Part shown: positions 34,308 to 46,203 of the stretch, piece by piece
Layout of the letters: every line of letters starts with the position of its first letter
How positions within the stretch are numbered: the stretch's first letter is position 1
DNA from: Rubricoccus marinus
Lineage (GTDB): Bacteria > Bacteroidota > Rhodothermia > Rhodothermales > Rubricoccaceae
Assembly (NCBI RefSeq): GCF_002257665.1
Contig: NZ_MQWB01000001.1
Coordinates: 2,952,619-3,016,618 of the forward strand
Direction: 5' to 3'
Length of the DNA: 64,000 nt
Program-made: the position numbers and the translations under genes
Notes under the pieces: generated by a model
The model's database searches: none
Told to the model about the DNA's origin: nothing
Seen by the model: the letters and a program-made list of their open reading frames with translations, nothing else

Positions 34308-35984
34308 ATGCGAACCTCTTTCCGCGCGCCTCTGGCGCTCCTCTTCCTCCTCGCCGCCCCGCCCGCGGCCTTCGCGCAGACGCCGGACCCAGACGTGCCC
34401 CGCATGCCGATGCCCGACCGCCCGGCGCCAGAGGCCTCTGGCGAGGTTGTGCCCGCGAACGCGGTGCGGCTGTCGCTGGACGAGGCCATCGAGATCGCGC
34501 TGGAGCGCAACTACCAGCTCCGGAACGTGCAGTACGACGTGACCAACGCCGAGCTCCAGGTGAGCGAGGCGTACGGCCAGCTGTTCCCCCGCGCCGACCT
34601 CACGAGCTCGTACACGCGCAACGTCGTCCAGGCCAACCCGTTCGCGGGCTCCTCGGCGGGCAACATCTTTAGCGGGCTCGGCGCCATCGACTGGATCGCG
34701 TTCAACGAGAACGCCCGGACGGACGACGACCCGGCGACGATGCCGATCTCGTTCCAAGAGTACCAGCGCCGGATCGGCGAGGGGCAGGCCGCCATCGGGT
34801 TCGTACCCGGGCAGGCCGGCAGCAACCCGTTCGGGACGGACAACGCGTTCCAGAACTCGATCTCCATCTCGCAACCGCTCTACAGCGGGACGGCGTTCGC
34901 GGCGGTCCGCGGCGCGAAAAGCCTCGTGGACATCAACCGCGCGGCGGTCGCACAGGCCGAGGACGAGGTGATCCACCAGACCCGGCAGGCCTATTACGGC
35001 GCGCTTCTGGCGCAGGAGCAGGTGCAGGTGGTCCGCGCGAGCCGCCAGCGCGCCGAGGACACCTACGCCGACTTCTCCCAGCTCGTGGCCGCTGGCGTGA
35101 GCCCCAAGCTGGACCGGCTCAACGCCGAGGTCGACCTCGCCAACGCCGAGACGCAGCTCGTAAGCGCCGAAGCCGGCGCCGCAACGGCCCGCGACCAACT
35201 CCTCTTCGTGCTCGGCCTGCCCGTCGGCGCGCCGGTGGTGCTGGAAAGCTCGCTCGCCACGCCAGAGGCCGACCTGTTCCGGACCGTCGCAACCGTGGAA
35301 GCCCTGGAGGCAGCGGTCGATACGCGCCCGGACCTGGAGCAGGCCCGCCTCGCGATCAAGCTCAACGAGGTGCAGCGCGACATCACCGCGGCGGCGAAGT
35401 ACCCCACGCTCAGCGCCTTCGCCAACCTCGCCTACACTGCCAATGTGCCCGACAACCGCACGTCGGTCTTCGCACCGGACCCCAGCGACCCGTTCACGTT
35501 TGAGGAATCCACCGAGGGCTTCTTCTCCGACGCCTACTGGCAGCCCGCCGCAAGCATCGGCCTGACGCTGAACTGGAACCTCTTCGACGGCTTCCAGACC
35601 CGCCGCCGCGTGCAGCAAAACACCATCGCGGTGCAGCAGGCGGAGGTGCAGTTGGAGCAGGCCACCCAGGCCGCGCGCCTGGAAGTCGCCAACGCGATCC
35701 GCGAGCTCCGCAGCGCCCGCCAGAGGCTGGAGGCGCAGAGCCAGACGGTGCAGACCGCCGAAACGGCTTACGCCTTTGCCGAGGAGCGCCTGGACGTGGG
35801 CACAGCCTCGCTCGTGGACGTGCGCCTCGCGAGCCAGAACCTCGACACCGCGCGCCTGAACTACCTCCAGGCCGTCTACGACGCGCTCATCGCCCGCTCG
35901 GACTACGAGCGCGCGACCGCCGTCATCGCCCCCGGCCCGGTCCGGCCCGCCGCCGCCACGCCGACAACGGCCTCGATCCGATGA
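34308..35984 (+). CDS. TolC-family outer-membrane efflux protein
   Basis: 558 residues from ATG 34308 with signal peptide ending in PPAAFAQ. Two TolC repeats are recognisable (SLDEAIEIALERNYQLRNVQ; LEVANAIRELRSARQRLEAQ), each followed by long coiled-coil helices, ending in a Pro/Thr-rich tail. It forms the trimeric exit duct of the tripartite pump encoded with the next two genes. A palindrome copy encodes APEASGE just after the signal peptide. Confidence 0.93.
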   Translation: MRTSFRAPLALLFLLAAPPAAFAQTPDPDVPRMPMPDRPAPEASGEVVPANAVRLSLDEAIEIALERNYQLRNVQYDVTNAELQVSEAYGQLFPRADLTSSYTRNVVQANPFAGSSAGNIFSGLGAIDWIAFNENARTDDDPATMPISFQEYQRRIGEGQAAIGFVPGQAGSNPFGTDNAFQNSISISQPLYSGTAFAAVRGAKSLVDINRAAVAQAEDEVIHQTRQAYYGALLAQEQVQVVRASRQRAEDTYADFSQLVAAGVSPKLDRLNAEVDLANAETQLVSAEAGAATARDQLLFVLGLPVGAPVVLESSLATPEADLFRTVATVEALEAAVDTRPDLEQARLAIKLNEVQRDITAAAKYPTLSAFANLAYTANVPDNRTSVFAPDPSDPFTFEESTEGFFSDAYWQPAASIGLTLNWNLFDGFQTRRRVQQNTIAVQQAEVQLEQATQAARLEVANAIRELRSARQRLEAQSQTVQTAETAYAFAEERLDVGTASLVDVRLASQNLDTARLNYLQAVYDALIARSDYERATAVIAPGPVRPAAATPTTASIR

Positions 35985-36148
35985 CGCGCCCATCCCGCGC
36001 CTCTGGCGCCAATCCACCGGCGTATTCCGCGCCCCTACGCGACGCCTCTCGCGCCAGAGGCCCGCTTCTCCCCTCGTACGGGCGACCCGGCGGGTCGCCT
36101 CTGCCGACTTCTTCCGGGACGCCTTCGCCCCGCTTCACCCGCTCCGCC

Positions 36149-37513
36149 ATGTCTCGCCTCGCCCCCGCGCTCCGCTTCAGCGCGCTCCCCCTCCTCGCGC
36201 TCGCCCTCGCGGCCTGCAACGCCCCCGGCGACGCGCCAGAGGCCTCTGGCGCCGCCGATTCCACCGACACGGGCGTGCCCGTCGAGGTGGTCCTCGCCGA
36301 CCCCGACTTTTTCGAGGACGCCATCGAGCTGACGGGCAACGTGGACGCGCCCAACGACGCGCTCCTCTCGCCCGACGTGCCGGGAAGCCTCACGTTCGTG
36401 GCCCCGCTCGGCTCGTACATCGGCCGCGGCGGAACCGTCGCGCAAGTGAAGGCCAACACGCAGGCCGCTGGCGTGGCGCAGTCGCGCGCCGGCGTGGCGA
36501 CGGCCCAGGCCGGGATCGCGCAGGCGCAGGCAGGCATCGCCGGGGCCGAGGCGGGCGTGCGCGCCGCGCAGGCCCAGCGGCAGGCCGCCCAGGCACAGCT
36601 GGACCTCGCGCAGGACCAGTACACGCGCCAGCTTCCGCTCTACCGCGATTCCATCCTCTCGGCTCTGGAGTTCCGCGGCGTCGAGACCCAGCTCGCCCAG
36701 GCACGTGCCCAGGCCGCCCAGGCCGATGCTGGGATCGCGCAGGCGCAGGGCCAGCTGCGGGCCTCTCGCGAGCAGCTCAACGCTGCGCGCTCCCAGGTCA
36801 ACGCCGCGCAGGCGGGCGTGCAGAGCGCGCAGGCGCAGCTGTCCAACACGCGCATCGTAGCACCCTTTGGCGGCGTCGTCGAAGCGCGGCTGCAGGAGCC
36901 GGGTGAGCTCGCGAGCCCCGGCGCGCCCGTCGTGCGGCTCGTCGCCTCTGGCGGCCTGACCGTCAAGGCCGGCATCCCCGAGCGCTACGCCGGTGACATC
37001 GAGGTCGGCACGCAGGTCCGCGTGATCCCGAGCGCCTATGGCGCCGAGCCGCGCGGCGGCCGCGTAACGTTCGTGGGCACGGCCATCGACCCGCAAAGTC
37101 GCACGTTCCCCGTCGAGATCGCCGTCGAGAACGGCGACCGCACGCTCAAGCCCGACATGGTGGTCCGCCTCCAGGTCGCGCGCGAAGTCCTTCAGGACGC
37201 CATCGTCGTCCCGCAAGAGGCCGTCATCCGCGACGAGCGCGGGACCAGCGTCTTCGTCGCCGTGACCGACGCCAACGGGCGGTCCGTCGCCGAGCGCCGC
37301 CCCGTCGAGCTCGGCCCCAACGCCGGCGACCGCATCGTGCTCCTCTCCGGCGTCTCCTCCGGCGACCGCATCATCGTTTCCGGCCAGACCAGCCTCAACG
37401 ACGGCGACCTCGTCAAGCCGACCGAGCGCCAGGCGCCCGCGGCCTCTGGCGCCGCCAGCGAAACGGCCCAGCGCCAGAGGCCCAACGGCGCCGCGACCGA
37501 ACCCACCATCTGA
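36149..37513 (+). CDS. RND efflux periplasmic adaptor (membrane fusion protein)
   Basis: 454 residues from ATG 36149 with lipobox LAAC (Cys23). Lipoyl/barrel-sandwich halves flank a long Ala/Gln-rich coiled-coil hairpin (about 105-230) built from repeats such as AQAGIAQAQAGIAGAEAGV. The second lipoyl half reads TRIVAPFGGVVEARLQEPGE, then beta-barrel and membrane-proximal domains. It bridges TolC and the permease. An 18-bp palindrome encodes APEASGA after the lipid anchor, and the C-terminus again has copies. Confidence 0.93.
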   Translation: MSRLAPALRFSALPLLALALAACNAPGDAPEASGAADSTDTGVPVEVVLADPDFFEDAIELTGNVDAPNDALLSPDVPGSLTFVAPLGSYIGRGGTVAQVKANTQAAGVAQSRAGVATAQAGIAQAQAGIAGAEAGVRAAQAQRQAAQAQLDLAQDQYTRQLPLYRDSILSALEFRGVETQLAQARAQAAQADAGIAQAQGQLRASREQLNAARSQVNAAQAGVQSAQAQLSNTRIVAPFGGVVEARLQEPGELASPGAPVVRLVASGGLTVKAGIPERYAGDIEVGTQVRVIPSAYGAEPRGGRVTFVGTAIDPQSRTFPVEIAVENGDRTLKPDMVVRLQVAREVLQDAIVVPQEAVIRDERGTSVFVAVTDANGRSVAERRPVELGPNAGDRIVLLSGVSSGDRIIVSGQTSLNDGDLVKPTERQAPAASGAASETAQRQRPNGAATEPTI

Positions 37514-37592
37514 TTCGTGATCCGTGATGCGTGAGGGCGCCCGCCCCTCGCATCGCAACCTCCTCACGTCTCCCGCATCACGCATCACTCCG
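37514..37592 (+). repeat. Repeated leader with GTGATGCGTGAGGG in both orientations
   Basis: GTGATGCGTGAGGG lies at 37524-37537 and an inverted relative, CCCGCATCACGCATCAC, at 37572-37588, four bases before the permease ATG. The same 14-mer occurs before dprE2 (54187-54200), and a relative before dprE1. Confidence 0.6.
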
Positions 37593-40500
37593 ATGAAAAT
37601 CACCGACCTCGCGATCAGCAACCGGACGGCCATCGTCGTCCTCACGGTCGCGCTCAGCATCGGCGGGCTCATCTCGTACATCTCCCTTCCCAAGGAGAGC
37701 CAGCCGCAGATCGAGTTCGCGCAGATCATCATCACGACGATCTACCCCGGCGCCTCCCCGGACGACGTGGAGTCCATCATCACGCAAGAGGTGGAGCGCG
37801 AGGTCGCCACGATCTCCGGCCTGGACCAGGTGCGCAGCACGAGCACCGAGGGCGTCTCGACCGTGATCGCGGAGTTCTACCCGGACAAAGACATCTCCGA
37901 GGCCTCGCAAGAGGTCCGCGAGGCGGTGGACCTCGCCAAAACGGAGTTTCCGAGCGACGTGGAGGAGCCCATCGTGAGCGAGATCGACTTCGCGGACTTC
38001 CCGGTCCTCACGGTCAACCTCCTCACGGAAGGCAGCCTCACCGCCCTCCGCACCACCGCGGAGGAGTTGCAGGACGAGATCGAATCCGTCCCCGGCGTGA
38101 GCGGCGTGGACCTTCTCGGCGGCCTGGAGCGCGAGGTGCAGGTCGACGTAGACATCGCGGCGCTGCAGGGCTACAACCTCAGCATCAACGACGTCGTCGC
38201 GGCGGTCCAGAGCGAGAACACCAACATCCCCGGCGGCTCCGTGGACGTGGGCCCGTCCAACTACCTCGTCCGCGTCAACGGCGAGTTCGACAGCCCCAAC
38301 GAGATCCTCGACCTCGTCGTCAAGGCCCCTGGCGGGACACCCGTCTACGTCCGCGACGTGGCTGACGTCCGCTTCGGCTACAAAGACCGCAGTTCCTACG
38401 CCCGCCTCGAACTGCTCCAGCGCGAGAACGAGGACGGCGAGACCGTCCCAGTCGCGAACGCCGAGAACCTCCCGGTCATCCGGCTCAACGTCAAAAAGGC
38501 CTCTGGCGAGAACATCATCGAGGTCGTGGGCGGCGTCGAAGAGGTCATCAACGGGTTCGTCTTCCCCAGCGGGACGACGCACGTGCTCACGGGCGACCAG
38601 TCCGAGCAGGTGGAAACGCTCGTGGAGGACCTGGAGAACAACATCATCGCGGGCATCCTCTTCGTGATCGTGGTCCTGCTGTTCTTCCTCGGCGTGCGCA
38701 ACGCGGCGCTCGTGGGCCTCGCGATCCCGCTGAGCATGTTCCTCACGTTCCTCGTCTTCAGCGTGATGGGCCAGACGCTGAACTTCATCATCCTGTTCAG
38801 CCTCATCATCGCGCTGGGCATGTTGGTGGACAACGCGGTGGTGATCATCGAGAACATCTACCGCTTCAAGGAGGAGGGCTACTCCAACTGGGAAGCCGCG
38901 CAGAAGGGCACGTCCGAGGTCGGCCTCGCCGTCGCGGCGTCCACCGCCACAACCGTCGCCGCGTTTGCGCCGATGCTCCTGTGGCCGGGCACGATCGGCA
39001 AGTTCATGGGCTACATGCCGCTGACGCTGATCGTGACGCTGACGGCCTCGCTGTTCGTCGCGCTCATCATCAACCCCGTCATCGCCGGCTACTTCGTCAA
39101 GACCGAGGGCGAGATGGCCGAGGAGAAGGCGCAGAAGGCGGCCTCTGGCGCGAAGGAGAACCCGACGCAGCGCAAGATCGCGCTGGGACTCGTGGCGTTT
39201 ACGGCGCTCATCGTCGGCATCGCGCGGTGGCAGACGCTGATCTTCCTCGCGATCGCGATTCCCGCCCTCGTCCTGCTCTACCGCAAGGCGCTGGAGCCGG
39301 CGCACCAGCGGTTCGCGAACGTGACCGTTCCGCGTATGACCAACGCCTACCGGGCCTTCCTGAAGTGGATGCTCCAGCGCGACTACACGGTCAACCGCGC
39401 CCTCTGGCGCAACACGTTCGCGCTCGGCGCCTTTACGGCGGGCTTCCTCCTGCTGATCGCGGGCGCGGCGCTCAACGCCGCCGCCGCGCCGGCGGGCTTC
39501 CTCCTGATGGCACCCGGCGGTCTCCTGCTCATTGTGGGCATCATCGCCATCCTCGTCCACAGCTTTGAGACGGCGTTCTTGGGCGGGCGCACCAGCATGA
39601 AGGTGGGCATGTGGTTCGGCGGCATCGTGCTCGTCCTGATCGCGCTGCTCACGTTCTCGGGCAAGATCGATTTCTCCACCATCAAGGGCGTCGAGGTCAT
39701 CATCGGAATGCTCGCCATCCCGATCATCCTGCTCGTGGCCGGCGCGCTCGGCGCCGCCAGAGGCTCCGGCGACAAGCGGACGAACTTCGACTCGCCGTAC
39801 ATCTTCCTCACGGATAACCGCGCGCGGCTGCTCACGGCCACGCTCGGCACGCTGATCGGCGTGATCGGGCTGTTCGCCGTTGCTCCGACGGGCGTGGAGT
39901 TCTTCCCGACGACGGACCCGAACCAGATCATGATCACGGCCGAGGCGCCGATCGGAACGACGATCGAGCGCTCGAACGAGGTCTCGGAGGAGGTCTTCAG
40001 CCGCGTCAACGGCCTGATCCAGTCCGACCCGGCAACGGCGGCAAACACGGAGAACATCTCCACGAGCGTCGGCGTGGGCGGCGACGCGATGTTCGGCGGC
40101 GGCGCGGCCTCCGCCGAGCGCTCGTCGATCACGATGAACATGGTGGACTACGGCGACCGCGCCGAGGAGTCCTCCAACACGCTCCGCCGCATCCGCGAAA
40201 GCCTGAGCGGCCTGCCCGGCATCGACCTCACGATCACGCAGGACCAGGGCGGCCCGCCGACGGGCGCCGCGGTCAACATCGAGGTCTCAGGCGACGAGTT
40301 CGAGGAGATCCAGGACCTCGCCGACGGCATCAAGGAGCAGCTCATTACTGCGCAAGAGGCCGGCCGCCTTCCGGGACTCGTGGACATCCGCGACAACCTC
40401 AACAGCGGCCGCCCCGAGTACCGCATCGAGATCGACCGCGAGCGCGCCGCCGCGTTCGGGCTCAGCACGCAGCAGGTCGCGCTCGGTGTCCGCGGCGCCG

Positions 40501-41597
40501 TCAACGGCGTCGAGGCCAGCAAGTGGCGTGACGGCAAGGACGAGTACGACATCACGGTCCGCCTCCGCGAGGAGGACCGCGAGAGCCTCCGCCAGATCGA
40601 GAGCCTGACCATCTTCGACGAGGGCCAGCAGATCCCGCTCACGGCCGTAGCGCAAATCGTCCCCGCCGCCGGGCTGGGCTCGGTCACGCGTCTGGACCAG
40701 GAGCGCGTGGTCACGGTCCTGGGCGACGCGGCCCCTGGCGCGAACGCCAACGAGGTCCTCGCGGCCGTGCAGGCCGAGTTGCAGGAGACGGTCGCGAACG
40801 TGCCGGAGGGCTACACGGTCTCGTACACCGGCGCGAACGAGGAGCAGAACGAGAGCTTCAGCTTCCTGACCACGGCGCTCCTGATGGGCCTCGCGCTCAT
40901 CACTATCATCCTGATCGCGCAGTTCAACTCGGTCAAGAACCCGCTCATCATCATGGTGGCGGTGGGCCTGAGCCTGATCGGCGTCATGCTGGGGCTAATC
41001 CTCACGCGGACGCCGTTCGGCCTGATGACGTTTATCGGCGTGATCTCGCTGGCGGGCATCGTGGTCAACAACGCGATCGTGCTCGTGGACTACATCGAGC
41101 AGCTTCGCGACCGCGGCGAGGACAAGCAGGAAGCGATTGTGGACGGTGGCGCAACGCGTCTGCGCCCGGTCTTGCTGACCGCGTTCACGACCGTCATCGG
41201 CCTGATCCCGCTCACGTTCGGCATCAACATCGACTTCGTGGGGCTGATGGTGAACCTCGACCCCGGCTTCTCCATCGGCTCGGAGAACACGCAGTTCTGG
41301 GGCCCGATGGGCACGGCCATCATCTCCGGCCTCACCTTCGCGACGTTCCTCACGCTCGTCATCGTGCCGGTCATGTACTCCGCGTTCGACAGCCTCGCGA
41401 TGCGCATCTCTGCCGCGCGCGGCGCGGACGCCTCGCCAGAGGCACGCTCCAACGGGGCCTCTGGCGGTAACGGCGCGGTCGCCGTCGCGGTGAACGCCGA
41501 CGGGAGCACGTCGCACGTGGTCCTGCCGGACGGCGACGGCGCCTCGGGCGAGAAGCCGTGGGCGAGCCCGTTCCGCAAGGAAGAGCGCGGCGAATAG
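37593..41597 (+). CDS. RND efflux permease, unusually long (HAE1-like)
   Basis: 1334 residues from ATG 37593; usual members have about 1030. It has the first helix NRTAIVVLTVALSIGGLISY, PGASPDDVESIITQEVE, GMLVDNAVVIIENIYRF with a proton-relay Asp, and late SLAGIVVNNAIVLVDYIEQL. The extra length comes mostly from a hydrophobic insertion between helices 6 and 7 (about residues 500-770), with five or so additional membrane segments. The C-terminus has a short ASPEARSNGASGG-style tail rich in 10-mer copies. Proton-driven export of drugs, lipids or metals is likely; the substrate is unknown. Confidence 0.93.
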   Translation: MKITDLAISNRTAIVVLTVALSIGGLISYISLPKESQPQIEFAQIIITTIYPGASPDDVESIITQEVEREVATISGLDQVRSTSTEGVSTVIAEFYPDKDISEASQEVREAVDLAKTEFPSDVEEPIVSEIDFADFPVLTVNLLTEGSLTALRTTAEELQDEIESVPGVSGVDLLGGLEREVQVDVDIAALQGYNLSINDVVAAVQSENTNIPGGSVDVGPSNYLVRVNGEFDSPNEILDLVVKAPGGTPVYVRDVADVRFGYKDRSSYARLELLQRENEDGETVPVANAENLPVIRLNVKKASGENIIEVVGGVEEVINGFVFPSGTTHVLTGDQSEQVETLVEDLENNIIAGILFVIVVLLFFLGVRNAALVGLAIPLSMFLTFLVFSVMGQTLNFIILFSLIIALGMLVDNAVVIIENIYRFKEEGYSNWEAAQKGTSEVGLAVAASTATTVAAFAPMLLWPGTIGKFMGYMPLTLIVTLTASLFVALIINPVIAGYFVKTEGEMAEEKAQKAASGAKENPTQRKIALGLVAFTALIVGIARWQTLIFLAIAIPALVLLYRKALEPAHQRFANVTVPRMTNAYRAFLKWMLQRDYTVNRALWRNTFALGAFTAGFLLLIAGAALNAAAAPAGFLLMAPGGLLLIVGIIAILVHSFETAFLGGRTSMKVGMWFGGIVLVLIALLTFSGKIDFSTIKGVEVIIGMLAIPIILLVAGALGAARGSGDKRTNFDSPYIFLTDNRARLLTATLGTLIGVIGLFAVAPTGVEFFPTTDPNQIMITAEAPIGTTIERSNEVSEEVFSRVNGLIQSDPATAANTENISTSVGVGGDAMFGGGAASAERSSITMNMVDYGDRAEESSNTLRRIRESLSGLPGIDLTITQDQGGPPTGAAVNIEVSGDEFEEIQDLADGIKEQLITAQEAGRLPGLVDIRDNLNSGRPEYRIEIDRERAAAFGLSTQQVALGVRGAVNGVEASKWRDGKDEYDITVRLREEDRESLRQIESLTIFDEGQQIPLTAVAQIVPAAGLGSVTRLDQERVVTVLGDAAPGANANEVLAAVQAELQETVANVPEGYTVSYTGANEEQNESFSFLTTALLMGLALITIILIAQFNSVKNPLIIMVAVGLSLIGVMLGLILTRTPFGLMTFIGVISLAGIVVNNAIVLVDYIEQLRDRGEDKQEAIVDGGATRLRPVLLTAFTTVIGLIPLTFGINIDFVGLMVNLDPGFSIGSENTQFWGPMGTAIISGLTFATFLTLVIVPVMYSAFDSLAMRISAARGADASPEARSNGASGGNGAVAVAVNADGSTSHVVLPDGDGASGEKPWASPFRKEERGE

Positions 41598-41656
41598 CCC
41601 TGCCGACGGAGCCGTACTCAGCGGGCCGCCCCTCTCGGAGCGGCCTGCTTTGTTTT

Positions 41657-41674
41657 CGCCAGAGGCCTCTGGCG
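41657..41674. repeat. 18-bp palindrome between convergent genes
   Basis: CGCCAGAGGCCTCTGGCG in the 100-bp gap between the RND permease and the hybrid kinase stop codons. Confidence 0.85.
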
Positions 41675-41697
41675 CTCGGCCTCGTTCCAGCCCTGTG

Positions 41698-44610
<2,913 letters not shown>

Positions 44611-44678
44611 ACGATCGTGGTGAGACACGGCTCGTATCGCCCTTTTGGGGCTCGCATTAACCCCATGTTGCAAGCCCG

Positions 44679-44696
44679 GCCTCTGGCGCCAGAGGC
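44679..44696. repeat. 18-bp palindrome (22 bp with flanks) after tgt
   Basis: GCCTCTGGCGCCAGAGGC, extended by CG at each side, 18 bp beyond the tgt stop on the minus strand. Confidence 0.85.
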
Positions 44697-44716
44697 CGCC
44701 TCGCCGAGCGGGGCGC

Positions 44717-45853
44717 TTACACCTTTTGCGCGACGCGTTCGCTCCACTCAGCGCGGAAGGCGGGGAAGCGGCCCTCCAGGATGGCGGCGCGCATCTCACG
44801 CATCAGCCAGAGGTAAAAGCCCACGTTCTGCATCGAGGCGAGCTCCATCGCCAGAGGCTCGTTGCTCTTGATGAGGTGGCGGAGGTAGGCCTTGGAGAAG
44901 TTCTGAGACGCGTAGAGGTCCAGCCCGGGGTCGATAGCCTCTGGCGAGCGCTCCCAGCGCTTGTTCTTGATGTTGACCAGGCCCTCCGTCGTGAACAGCG
45001 AGCCGTTGCGGCCGTTGCGGGTCGGCATGACACAGTCGAACATGTCGACGCCTCTGGCGACGTTCTCGATGAGGTTCTGCGGCGTGCCGACGCCCATGAG
45101 GTAGCGCGGCCGGTCGTGTGGGAGGACCTCGTTGACCACCTCGACGATCTCGTACATCACGTCGGCCGTTTCGCCCACGCTCAGGCCGCCAATCGCGTAG
45201 CCCTCGGCATCCAGCTGCAACAGCGCGTCGGCGCTCTCGCGGCGGACTTCGGGGTAGACGGCGCCCTGCACGATGGGGAAAAGCGCTTGATGGTGGCCGT
45301 AGTGCGGCGTCGTGTTGTGGTAGTGCTCAAACGCGCGCTTCGCCCAGCGGACGGTCAGCTCGTTGCTTTTCCGCGCCGTCGCGATGTCGACCGTCGCGGG
45401 CGGGCACTCGTCGAGCACCATCATGATGTCGCTGCCGATGTCGCGCTGCGTGTCGATCACGTTCTCGGGCGTGAAGTGCAGGTACGCGCCGTCCAGGTGG
45501 TTGCGGAAGCGGACGCCCTCCTCGCTCATCTTGCGGAGTTCGGCGAGGGAGAACACCTGGAAGCCGCCGCTATCGGTCAGGATGGGTCCGTCCCACGACA
45601 TGAACTTGTGCAGGCCGCCCAACTCGTGCAGCACCTCGCGCCCCGGCCGCAGGTGCAGGTGGTACGTGTTGCCCAAGATGATCTGCGCGCCGATGTCCTC
45701 GGTCAGCGCGCGCGGCGAGAGCGCCTTGACGCTGCCCGCCGTCCCGACGGGCATGAAGATGGGCGTCTCGATCGTGCCGTGGTCGGTCTCGATCGTTCCG
45801 GCGCGGGCGCCGGTCTCGGGGCACTCGGCCTGGAGCGTGTAGCGGAGGGGCAT
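44717..45853 (-). CDS. tgt: Queuine/preQ1 tRNA-guanine transglycosylase
   Basis: 378 residues. It has GTIETPIFMPVGTAGSVKAL, general base Asp in DSGGFQVFSL, GGLSVGE and the nucleophile region in GVDMFDCVMPTRNGRNG. It inserts the queuosine precursor at position 34 of GUN-anticodon tRNAs. The canonical zinc site (CxCxxC plus His) is replaced: the CECYTC-type segment reads LDLYAS and the distal His is Gln (SMQNVGFYL). From memory, Cys-poor TGTs occur in other Bacteroidota, so activity is probably retained. Confidence 0.95.
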   Translation of the reverse strand: MPLRYTLQAECPETGARAGTIETDHGTIETPIFMPVGTAGSVKALSPRALTEDIGAQIILGNTYHLHLRPGREVLHELGGLHKFMSWDGPILTDSGGFQVFSLAELRKMSEEGVRFRNHLDGAYLHFTPENVIDTQRDIGSDIMMVLDECPPATVDIATARKSNELTVRWAKRAFEHYHNTTPHYGHHQALFPIVQGAVYPEVRRESADALLQLDAEGYAIGGLSVGETADVMYEIVEVVNEVLPHDRPRYLMGVGTPQNLIENVARGVDMFDCVMPTRNGRNGSLFTTEGLVNIKNKRWERSPEAIDPGLDLYASQNFSKAYLRHLIKSNEPLAMELASMQNVGFYLWLMREMRAAILEGRFPAFRAEWSERVAQKV

Positions 45854-46009
45854 GGCCTCTGGCGTGTCTGTTGGCGCTCAGGATCGCGCCAGAGGACGCG
45901 GGGGACCGGGGAATTGCGGGGAATGGGCCAGTGGGGAGTGGCCAGTAGCAGACCGCTCGCCTCTGGCGCCAGAGGCCTTGTGGCTTCCGGTCCCCATGAC
46001 CTCCCGTAG

Positions 46010-46028
46010 GGGCGTATCGCATACGCCC
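46010..46028. repeat. GGGCGTAT/ATACGCCC hairpin
   Basis: 8-bp perfect stem with a 3-base loop CGC. The flanking GTAGGGGCGTATCGCATACG pattern resembles short dispersed repeats known from other genomes, from memory. Function unknown. Confidence 0.6.
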
Positions 46029-46091
46029 TCGTGCAGGATGCTCGCCAGAGGCCTAGTGGCCGGAAGCAACCACGAAGTCGGGCGTGGCTAG

Positions 46092-46113
46092 ATCCCTCAC
46101 GTCCGTTCGGGAT
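46092..46113. repeat. ATCCC/GGGAT short inverted repeat
   Basis: ATCCC at 46092-46096 and GGGAT at 46109-46113 within GATCCCTCACGTCCGTTCGG. The style is that of dispersed ATCCC...GGGATGACA repeats found in many genomes. Confidence 0.45.
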
Positions 46114-46203
46114 GACACACTTGGGAGAACATGGCAGTCCTCCCAGGCTAACGCAGCCCCACGCCAGAGGCCGACCGCGCCAGGAACCCTCTGGCGCCAG
46201 AGG

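Larger units (their letters stand above)
45854..46203. other. Repeat mosaic between tgt and tolC
   Basis: 350 bp without a gene. It contains about eight copies of the iterated 10-mer (two complete palindromes at 45959-45976 and 46188-46203), a hairpin of the GTAGGGGCGTAT class, and a GATCCC...GGGATG repeat. It looks like a collecting site for several unrelated short repeats. Confidence 0.6.
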
